Shown: piece by piece, positions 1-5,345 of the stretch
Layout: every line of letters starts with the position of its first letter
How positions within the stretch are numbered: the stretch's first letter is position 1
Assembly: GCA_947382415.1 (NCBI GenBank)
Contig: CANCYO010000103.1
Location: 1 to 5,345, forward strand
Direction: 5' to 3'
DNA from: an uncultured Lachnospiraceae bacterium
Lineage (GTDB): Bacteria; Bacillota; Clostridia; Lachnospirales; Lachnospiraceae
Length of the DNA stretch: 5,345 nt
Position numbers and translations under genes: made by a program
Notes under the pieces: generated by a model
Database searches by the model: none
What the model was told of the DNA's origin: nothing
What the model saw: the letters and a program-made list of their open reading frames with translations, nothing else

Positions 1-169
1 GGAAATCGGCGTTGTAAGGGAAGTGCTGGAGACCGGCGCAAACGATGTCTATATCATAGATTTGAAGGATGGAAGAGAATTGCTGCTTCCCGCCATCAAA
101 GAGTGTGTCCTGCGGGTGGACGTAGAAGCGGGAGAGATACAGATTCATATATTGGATGGGTTACTCTGA
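1..169 (+). CDS. rimM: Ribosome maturation factor RimM, C-terminal fragment
   Basis: This is the 3' end of a gene that enters from the left edge; 55 complete codons are present (frame starts at base 2), ending in TGA at 167-169. The visible part matches the PRC-barrel half of RimM: it opens with 'EIGVVREVLETGANDVYII', continues through 'GRELLLPAIKECVLRVD' and closes with 'IHILDGLL', which are the family's typical strand pattern and terminal 'GLL'. RimM binds ribosomal protein S19 in the 30S head and assists late maturation of the small subunit (family knowledge). The stop codon shares base A169 with the start of trmD (TGATG), so translation of the two genes is probably coupled. The N-terminal RimM domain lies outside the window. 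Confidence 0.93.
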   Translation, partial: EIGVVREVLETGANDVYIIDLKDGRELLLPAIKECVLRVDVEAGEIQIHILDGLL

Positions 170-1593
170 TGAAATTTCATGTGTTGACGCTGTTTCCCGA
201 GATGGTGGAGCATGTTTTAAATACCAGCATCCTCGGCAGGGCGGCAGAAAATGGTCATATAGAGATAAATACGGTAAATATCCGGGATTTTACGCTGGAT
301 AAGCACGGAAAGGTGGACGACTATACCTATGGGGGCGGCGCGGGCATGCTTCTGCAGGCGCAGCCGGTGTATGACGCATGGCGTTCGGTGGCAGGCGGCC
401 TGTCTGACCAAACTGAGCGTCAGGATGCCGGCGGGCGGATCCGCACGGTTTATGTGACCCCGCAGGGCGTCCCTTTTACGCAGAAGTATGCCATGAATCT
501 GGCGCAGGAGGAGGAGCTTGTCTTTCTCTGCGGGCATTACGAGGGTATCGATGCCCGAGTGCTGGAGGAGATCGTGACAGATTATTTCTCCATCGGGGAC
601 TATGTGCTCACCGGGGGGGAGTTGCCCGCCATGGTAATGATCGACGCGGTGGCCAGACTTGTGCCCGGGGTGCTGCACAATGAGGAATCGGCACAGACGG
701 AGAGTTTTCACCGGTCCCTTCTGGAATATCCGCAGTATTCGAGACCGGAGGTGTGGCATGACAAGAGGGTTCCCGGAGTGCTGATGTCCGGGGATCACAG
801 GAAAATTGCGGCCTGGAGACTGGAGCAGTCCAGGCTTCTCACAAGACAGAGAAGACCTGATCTCTATGCGAAATACATGGAGCAGGAGGAAGTGATCAGG
901 CGTCTGTCCGCCAATAAGAGACACAATATTCATATGATGGAATGCCTGTCCCGGGGCCGTGGGGAGATTCTGGTCAATGATCAGGAAGCGCTTCTGATTT
1001 ATGACAGGGAGTGCCGGCTGTGTATGCTGAGTGCAAAAGATATTCAGGGGGGACAAAAGCTTATGGCAGCCATGCCCTGCGAGACACAGGGCGTCATGAC
1101 TTCTCAGGAGTTTTTGAATGAACTGTTGTGTGAGAGCATGGGATTTGAGCTCCAGTGCGAGTTCAGGCAGGCCTGCTATACGCAGCGCAATCCCCTTCCG
1201 GTACGCCACAGGGATGTCCGGCTGTTGGGATTGGAGGATCTGGATTATCTCGCCGCGCATTATGAATATGAGGACAGAGAGTATCTTGCAGAACGAGTCA
1301 GGGCCAAGGCGCTATGGGGCGCGTATCTGGAGGACAGACTGGTGGGATTTGCCGGCAGCCATACCGAGGGCAGTCTGGGACTGCTCTATGTGGAGGAAGA
1401 CTGCAGGGGCCAGGGAATCGGGGCCGCTCTGGAGGCCTTCTGCATCAACAGGCATCTGGAGCTGGGGTATGTGCCCTACGGGCAGATTCATGTAAAAAAT
1501 GAGACGTCTCTGAGACTGCAGGAACGACTGGGCCTATATCTGTCAAAAGAGAGCATCTGGTGGCTGGAGAGAGGGATGAAGAGACAGGAATGA
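169..1593 (+). CDS. trmD: TrmD tRNA (guanine37-N1)-methyltransferase fused to a C-terminal GNAT/FR47-like acyltransferase domain
   Basis: A 474-residue protein; typical TrmD is about 240-255. Residues 1 to about 250 are a complete TrmD, which transfers methyl from S-adenosylmethionine to N1 of G37 next to the anticodon and so prevents frameshifting. Visible motifs are the 'MKFHVLTLFPEM' start, the 'TYGGGAGML' loop (G55-G59), 'LCGHYEGIDARV' (120-131), the SAM-knot segment 'GDYVLTGGELP' (143-153), R163 in 'DAVARLVPG' and the linker 'LLEYPQYSRPEVW' (184 on). The residue corresponding to the catalytic Asp169 of Haemophilus TrmD appears to be Glu178 ('TESF'). From M256 the frame continues without a stop into a different fold. 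Its C-terminal half has a GNAT acetyl-CoA loop, 'CRGQGIGAAL' (412-421), and an FR47-like end with N444, S447 and 'LGL' (454-456). The substrate of this domain is unknown. ATG 169 is chosen over an in-frame ATG at 103 because the protein then begins exactly like the family and couples to the rimM stop; 'ggatggg' (154-160) is only a modest ribosome binding site. The last four bases overlap the next gene. Confidence 0.93.
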   Translation: MKFHVLTLFPEMVEHVLNTSILGRAAENGHIEINTVNIRDFTLDKHGKVDDYTYGGGAGMLLQAQPVYDAWRSVAGGLSDQTERQDAGGRIRTVYVTPQGVPFTQKYAMNLAQEEELVFLCGHYEGIDARVLEEIVTDYFSIGDYVLTGGELPAMVMIDAVARLVPGVLHNEESAQTESFHRSLLEYPQYSRPEVWHDKRVPGVLMSGDHRKIAAWRLEQSRLLTRQRRPDLYAKYMEQEEVIRRLSANKRHNIHMMECLSRGRGEILVNDQEALLIYDRECRLCMLSAKDIQGGQKLMAAMPCETQGVMTSQEFLNELLCESMGFELQCEFRQACYTQRNPLPVRHRDVRLLGLEDLDYLAAHYEYEDREYLAERVRAKALWGAYLEDRLVGFAGSHTEGSLGLLYVEEDCRGQGIGAALEAFCINRHLELGYVPYGQIHVKNETSLRLQERLGLYLSKESIWWLERGMKRQE

Positions 1594-2207
1594 GGAGACA
1601 GTTAAAATTGGCAGTCAGAAAAATATGGATGTCAGGGCTTTTTCTGTGTGTGCTGGCACTGATTCTGGTGGCGGCAGCTTTTCCCAAACTGCGGTTTCGG
1701 GGAAGCGTGAAAGTATATGCGGAGGAAGAGATTGAGCCGGGTGCAGAGATCGCTTTTTTCAGGCAGGACGACGAGAGGTGGGCGCAGGAAAGACTGGGAG
1801 ATTCTGATTATACCATGAAAGGTTCGGGCTGTCTGGTCTGCTGCATCACTTCTGCGCTGGTGATGGGGGGAAAGATACAGGAGACGCCCTATGAGGTAAA
1901 CCGGCGGTTTTCACAGCAGGGAGTGTATGATGCTCAGGGGAATATTGTGTGGGATCAGCTTCGCAGGTCCGAAGGCTGTGAGGTGGAAGTATTTGGCGCA
2001 GGAGATGGAAAACTGTTATCGGAATGCCTGCGGGACGGGAAGTATCCTATCGTCAGGGTGCGGGTGAATGCCACGGGGAGCTTTCACTATGTACTGATCA
2101 CGGGCGCACGGGGAGGAGTGTTTTACTGCATGGACCCGATGAAGGACGGAGAGAGATCTCTGGCAGAATATGGTAACCGTATTTACGCCGTGAGACTTGT
2201 AGGTTAA
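1590..2207 (+). CDS. Exported C39-like (papain-fold) peptidase family protein
   Basis: A 205-residue protein. A positively charged N-terminus (MRRQLKLAVRK) and a hydrophobic stretch at about 15-31 indicate a signal peptide or membrane anchor, so the rest probably lies outside the membrane. The globular part fits the Peptidase_C39_2-like cysteine peptidase pattern. It has 'FRQDDERW' with Q59, then 'GSGCLVCCITSALVM' with C81 as the likely nucleophile, 'GSFHYVLITGA' with H166 and 'FYCMDPM' with D182, giving a Cys-His-Asp arrangement. C84 and C85 sit unusually close to C81. Proteins of this group are often cell-wall-associated or exported and mostly have no known substrate. ATG 1590 overlaps the trmD stop (ATGA), and AGGA abuts it with almost no spacer, so initiation probably depends on re-initiation by ribosomes finishing trmD. 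A GTG at 1560 would add ten acidic residues before the signal peptide and is less likely. The enzyme class is supported by motifs only; activity is inferred. Confidence 0.8.
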   Translation: MRRQLKLAVRKIWMSGLFLCVLALILVAAAFPKLRFRGSVKVYAEEEIEPGAEIAFFRQDDERWAQERLGDSDYTMKGSGCLVCCITSALVMGGKIQETPYEVNRRFSQQGVYDAQGNIVWDQLRRSEGCEVEVFGAGDGKLLSECLRDGKYPIVRVRVNATGSFHYVLITGARGGVFYCMDPMKDGERSLAEYGNRIYAVRLVG

Positions 2208-2216
2208 AGCTTAGGA

Positions 2217-2235
2217 GTTAATGCTTCGTTAATGC
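2217..2235 (+). promoter_or_regulatory. Direct repeat, possible response-regulator binding site
   Basis: GTTAATGC occurs twice (2217-2224 and 2228-2235) separated by three bases, an 11-bp period or one helical turn. Read as TTAATG-N5-TTAATG, it has the layout of boxes bound by OmpR/PhoB-family response regulators such as Bacillus PhoP and WalR, although the bases differ from both consensus sequences. It ends 18 bases upstream of the -35 element, a position suited to an activator. The repeat is seen directly; its role is inferred. Confidence 0.4.
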
Positions 2236-2253
2236 CTGGCTCATTAGTATTAC

Positions 2254-2282
2254 TTGCAAGATATTACGGCGCATTATATAAT
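2254..2282 (+). promoter_or_regulatory. Sigma-A type promoter for the large exported repeat protein
   Basis: The -35 element TTGCAA (2254-2259; four of six consensus bases) is followed by a 17-bp spacer and a perfect -10 element TATAAT (2277-2282). Transcription would start near 2289, giving a leader of about 41 bases before the ATG at 2330. It is the only clear promoter in the 122-base gap, and it suggests that the downstream gene is transcribed independently of the rimM-trmD operon. No hairpin with a T-tract is visible between 2208 and 2253, so read-through from upstream may also contribute. Confidence 0.7.
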
Positions 2283-2292
2283 AAAAAATATG

Positions 2293-2302
2293 AGTATATA
2301 CT
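2293..2302. promoter_or_regulatory. Perfect 10-bp palindrome in the start of the leader
   Basis: AGTATATACT is its own reverse complement and lies a few bases downstream of the predicted transcription start. A dimeric repressor could bind here, but the region is AT-rich and a palindrome of this size can arise by chance. Confidence 0.25.
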
Positions 2303-2315
2303 GGTACATATTTTC

Positions 2316-2322
2316 GGAGGGG
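2316..2322 (+). promoter_or_regulatory. Strong ribosome binding site for the large repeat protein
   Basis: GGAGGGG lies seven bases upstream of ATG 2330 and is a strong Shine-Dalgarno match. It decides the start in favour of 2330 and argues against the short overlapping frame that opens at 2232. Confidence 0.85.
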
Positions 2323-2329
2323 AGAACGG

Positions 2330-5300
2330 ATGTTTAAAAGATTATTGGCATTTACACTGGCAGGTTGTATGGTTTTTGACGCGGCTTCGTTTACCGGTTA
2401 TGCGGCGGAGACCGGGGCGGACACGGTGATTGAGCGCGTTATGGAGACGGACGCATCAGGAACCGTGGACGGAGGAGACGGTTATGCGGAATCTGAAGAA
2501 AAGCGGAATGACCCGGATACTGTGCCTGCCGCTGGGGCGGATGGGCTTGCGCTGATCAAAAACGAAGACGGAAGCTATAGCTTTGAGAACGAAACCTATA
2601 GAATTACCGTGCTTCCTGAGGCGGGATGCCGTTTTTTGCGTCAAAGTGTTTCGATGGAGGCAAAGGACGGACAGGCTTTGTTCGGCAGTTTCAGGGTTAT
2701 CGGATATTACAGTGAAAGCGGCAGCGATGACGAGAAGCAGGGGAGCGCTACACTTGCCTCATGGAATTCCTATAACTGGACCTATTCTGACATGGTGGAG
2801 AGTGGGAAGTCCTATGAGGTGTATTATGTGCTGCAGGATTCGCAGGGAACGGTTCTTGCCACATCCGAGAAACTCGTTCTGGAGACGGAAAAGACGGACA
2901 AAAGCTTAATTCTTCACGGAATCACACAGACGGAGAGCAGTATCACGCTTGATGTGGAAATAGCGGAATATAATGTGAAATGCTATTATGCTCCCGTGGA
3001 TGATTCAGATGCGGAGCAGCAACTCGAGCTTTATCGCAACTGGGAGAAGGTGGAGCTTTCCAAGCTGCGGCCGGGGACAGAATACAAGATTCAGTTCGTC
3101 AAGTCCGGCAGCACTTCGGTGTTGTATGAGACTACAGTATCTACAGAGGCGACTTCCACCGAAATTGCCTGGCAGACCGGAGCCGCCGAAAGCGGATTCG
3201 GGCTGGAGGTGAGGGCGGATGTTTCCGGGTACGCGGGAACTGCCACGGGCGCTCGAATGTACTGCGTCTATACCAGCGCGCTGGGCGAGGAGATAAAGTA
3301 TTCCTCATATCTGTACTTAAATTATGGAGACAATGTGACGGTGGCGGAAGACGGAACGAAGAGCTTCTCTGTCAGCAAGACTATGAATGCAGGATTGCTG
3401 GCAGATACCGAGTATGAAGTCACCATGTGGATAGAATTGGACGAAGTTGTCTATGGGAAGACGACCCGTAAGATCACCACGCCACATGCTGTTTGTACGG
3501 CGGATGACATTGAATTTGTCTTAGAGCAGAATGAAAGCGATGCCAAAACCATAGTGGGCAAGGTGACAAATAAGAATGCGGGCTCTGCCGATATAACCGG
3601 GCAGCTATACTATAGGCGTGAGGGTGACAGGGATTCCTACAAAACACGGGACGTAACCATCGGCAGTTTGCTGCGGACTTTTTATCTGACGCAGTTAGAG
3701 TACGGCGCTGCCTATCATTATGTGCTCTTTGCGGGCGGAATCATGAAGGAACAGACCCTGACTTTTGGCGCCCCTGAGGTAAAGCTGTCTGCAGTGGGCG
3801 AGGGGGAAGTCAATGCTTTTGATATTGTCCGTACCTGGAAGGCGGAGAGCGCGGAGGGGACGGCTCTATCCGAAACTTATTATCTGAGTCTGTATTATCT
3901 GGACAACGGAAAATACCAGCAGATTACCTCCGGCGTTCTGAATGCGGAGAACGATTATCAGGTTCAGATCAAGACCGCATCGAACCGTGCGTTGCTGCCT
4001 GACACGGATTATGAGTTGAAATGGATACTTGGAAAGACGGCCACCGCAGGCACTTATGACGCGGCTCTGTATACTGTCTATGAGACCGTGCATACTCGCA
4101 AGGCGGAGTTTGCAGTGGAGGATGAGGGCGATATCGCTTATGATTCCAGGAGGATTAAAGTGAGCCTGAACGAGTCGGACGCGGCCGGTTTGGCAGAGAA
4201 CGGCCGTTCCCTGTCTCTGTATGGATGGATCAGAAAGGCAGGGGACGGCGTCTTTCGACAGTCCGGTCAGATGTCCCTGTCCAATTCGAATAGTTTCAGC
4301 GCTTCCATAAATTTCAATGGACTGGAAGCCGGGACGGCTTATGATTTTTCACTGCGCAATAGCGGTTTCGGCTATAACGGAAGCACAGAGTATCTTTCGG
4401 GAACATTTACCATGCCGAAGGATGAGCGGGTTGTCACGATCACCGGAGTGGACGCAAAGCTGCATACGGCAACACTGAATTATGCGCTCTCCGGCATCCT
4501 TCCCGTTGAAAGTCACTATGGCTACATATCCTGTTATATCCGTGAGAAGAGCGAGGGCAGCCAGTGGGAGAGAGCAGGCTATAATCGCAGCTATTCAGGC
4601 ACATCGGGACATACGGGAAGCTATGTGATCGCCTCATACAACAATGGAGCGGATCTGAAAGACAATACCACATATGAATATCAGATCGGTTTTGCTGCGT
4701 CTTATAACGCGTCGTTGTCGGAACTGATGCACACCGTCGCCGGGGAGTTTACAACGCCGGAGGATAAACGCAGCCTGTCCGGGGCCGGTGTATCTGCAGG
4801 GTATACCGTGGCGCAGATTGGCGCCATGTTCAGCGGAAATGAGTATAATGTGTCCTCCTGGATCAATCTCTTTTACAGAGAAAAGGGGACGGAGACCTGG
4901 AGTCAGGCGCCTGTCTGGTATGCAGGCCAGGTATCGGTTGAATTTTCAAGGACCATCGAGGATTTGAATCCGGGAACGGAATACGAGTATGTGATCGCGA
5001 TAGCCAATAACAGTTCCTGTCACAGTCCTGAAGAGGTGACTGTGGAAAGAAGGAAGACAGCCGGGGAATTTACAACCAGGAAGTCTGAATATACTTTGAG
5101 CTTTGCTGCCGATGAGGGCAAGCTTACACATAACAGAGCGGTGGTGGCTGTTAGCGCAAAAGGCAGTGATGCGGACGAGAGATTGAATGTGGCGCTGGAG
5201 CTGAACAATGGTGCGGCCGGAAATACGGTGGAGTGTGTGTTAAAGAGAAGCTCCGGATATACGCGGAATGTCATGTTTACCGATTTGTTGGGCGGTACGG

Positions 5301-5345
5301 AATATACCGTCACCAAGGCCAGTCTGAGCGTATTGGAGAACGGCA
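2330..5345 (+). CDS. Large exported protein with tandem fibronectin-III-like modules, 3' end missing
   Basis: The frame opens at ATG 2330 and stays open for 1005 codons to the window edge, so the gene is partial and its C-terminus (possible anchor or catalytic domain) is not visible. Residues 1-26 form a signal peptide: 'MFKR', a hydrophobic core, then 'TGYAAET' with probable cleavage after A25 or A26. Residues 27 to about 75 are an acidic, Gly/Asp/Glu-rich, probably disordered linker. From there on the protein is a chain of divergent beta-sandwich modules. Each carries a strand motif like fibronectin III 'L-x-P-G-T-x-Y': L246 RPGTEY, L356 LADTEY, L456 EYGAAY, L555 LPDTDY, L665 EAGTAY, L776 KDNTTY, L879 NPGTEY and L986 LGGTEY, with a weaker copy near V156. 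Several modules close with 'FTMP', 'FTTP' or 'FTTR' (F693, F807, F914). No catalytic motif is seen. A role as a surface scaffold, adhesin or carbohydrate-related accessory protein is only inference. It has its own promoter and a strong ribosome binding site. Confidence 0.88.
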   Translation, partial: MFKRLLAFTLAGCMVFDAASFTGYAAETGADTVIERVMETDASGTVDGGDGYAESEEKRNDPDTVPAAGADGLALIKNEDGSYSFENETYRITVLPEAGCRFLRQSVSMEAKDGQALFGSFRVIGYYSESGSDDEKQGSATLASWNSYNWTYSDMVESGKSYEVYYVLQDSQGTVLATSEKLVLETEKTDKSLILHGITQTESSITLDVEIAEYNVKCYYAPVDDSDAEQQLELYRNWEKVELSKLRPGTEYKIQFVKSGSTSVLYETTVSTEATSTEIAWQTGAAESGFGLEVRADVSGYAGTATGARMYCVYTSALGEEIKYSSYLYLNYGDNVTVAEDGTKSFSVSKTMNAGLLADTEYEVTMWIELDEVVYGKTTRKITTPHAVCTADDIEFVLEQNESDAKTIVGKVTNKNAGSADITGQLYYRREGDRDSYKTRDVTIGSLLRTFYLTQLEYGAAYHYVLFAGGIMKEQTLTFGAPEVKLSAVGEGEVNAFDIVRTWKAESAEGTALSETYYLSLYYLDNGKYQQITSGVLNAENDYQVQIKTASNRALLPDTDYELKWILGKTATAGTYDAALYTVYETVHTRKAEFAVEDEGDIAYDSRRIKVSLNESDAAGLAENGRSLSLYGWIRKAGDGVFRQSGQMSLSNSNSFSASINFNGLEAGTAYDFSLRNSGFGYNGSTEYLSGTFTMPKDERVVTITGVDAKLHTATLNYALSGILPVESHYGYISCYIREKSEGSQWERAGYNRSYSGTSGHTGSYVIASYNNGADLKDNTTYEYQIGFAASYNASLSELMHTVAGEFTTPEDKRSLSGAGVSAGYTVAQIGAMFSGNEYNVSSWINLFYREKGTETWSQAPVWYAGQVSVEFSRTIEDLNPGTEYEYVIAIANNSSCHSPEEVTVERRKTAGEFTTRKSEYTLSFAADEGKLTHNRAVVAVSAKGSDADERLNVALELNNGAAGNTVECVLKRSSGYTRNVMFTDLLGGTEYTVTKASLSVLENG
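2795..5345 (+). repeat. Protein-level tandem repeat array (about nine Fn3-like modules)
   Basis: Codons for the first residue of the 'L-x-x-G/D-T-x-Y' motif lie at 2795 (weak), 3065, 3395, 3695, 3992, 4322, 4655, 4964 and 5285. The spacings are 270, 330, 300, 297, 330, 333, 309 and 321 bases, or 90 to 111 residues, which is the size of one Fn3-type domain. No long DNA-level identity between units was noticed, so the units appear to be old duplications and not a recent, unstable array. The last module is cut by the window edge. Confidence 0.7.

Noticed and set aside
103..168. Upstream in-frame ATG for trmD
   Set aside because: The extra 22 residues resemble nothing in the family and would overlap the rimM coding region by 67 bases; ATG 169 gives the canonical TrmD N-terminus.
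934..939. Internal ATG pair as an independent start for the acyltransferase
   Set aside because: No Shine-Dalgarno sequence precedes it and the frame is continuous with TrmD, so a separate product is not supported, though not excluded.
217..1260. Long open frame on the - strand (347 codons)
   Set aside because: It lies entirely opposite the well-supported trmD fusion, its translation is His/Leu/Pro/Arg-rich without a recognisable domain, and it has no context of its own.
1560..1589. GTG start for the C39-like protein
   Set aside because: It would place an acidic segment before the signal peptide; ATG 1590 gives a basic N-terminus and an ATGA coupling to trmD. A weak purine stretch upstream keeps it possible but unlikely.
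2208..2253. Possible intrinsic terminator after the C39-like gene
   Set aside because: I found no GC-rich hairpin followed by a T-tract; the repeats there are direct, not inverted.
2232..2429. Short + strand frame spanning the promoter and the start of the large gene
   Set aside because: It has no ribosome binding site, covers the promoter, and overlaps the strongly supported frame starting at 2330.
2583..3212. Short + strand frames inside the large repeat protein gene
   Set aside because: They are out-of-frame shadows of the continuous reading frame from 2330; their translations are Arg/Ser/Pro-rich and lack domains.
3866..5316. Several - strand frames of 60-100 codons
   Set aside because: All lie opposite the uninterrupted + strand repeat gene and show no ribosome binding site or protein family features.

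Overview
The window looks like a chromosomal segment from a Gram-positive anaerobe of the class Clostridia, most likely Lachnospiraceae. The evidence is the rimM-trmD gene order, the clostridial style of the TrmD sequence, moderately GC-rich coding DNA, strong Shine-Dalgarno sites and a signal peptide ending in a 'YAAET'-like cleavage region. This placement is inferred from sequence style; no marker gene proves it. All genes lie on the + strand.

Left part (1-2207) is one tightly packed transcription unit. It starts inside the 3' end of rimM (30S maturation factor). TrmD (tRNA m1G37 methyltransferase) follows, its ATG sharing one base with the rimM stop. TrmD carries an uninterrupted C-terminal extension of about 220 residues that reads as a GNAT/FR47-type acyltransferase, making a 474-residue fusion. 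A small membrane-anchored or secreted protein of the C39-like (papain-fold) peptidase type comes next, and its ATG overlaps the trmD stop (ATGA). In the usual rpsP-ylqC-rimM-trmD-rplS cluster, rplS would be expected at this point.

Middle part (2208-2329) is the only real intergenic region. It holds a near-consensus sigma-A promoter (TTGCAA, 17 bp, TATAAT). Upstream of it is an 8-bp direct repeat with an 11-bp period that resembles a response-regulator box, and just past the expected transcription start is a 10-bp perfect palindrome. I see no convincing intrinsic terminator for the upstream operon.

Right part (2330-5345) is a single open reading frame with a strong ribosome binding site and a signal peptide. 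It runs off the end of the window after 1005 codons without a stop. It encodes a large exported protein built of about nine divergent fibronectin-III-like beta-sandwich modules of roughly 90-111 residues, each marked by an 'L-x-x-G/D-T-x-Y' strand motif. It is probably a surface or extracellular protein with its own regulation, separate from the translation operon. The two most notable points are the TrmD-acyltransferase fusion and the placement of an exported C39-like protein in translational coupling with trmD.
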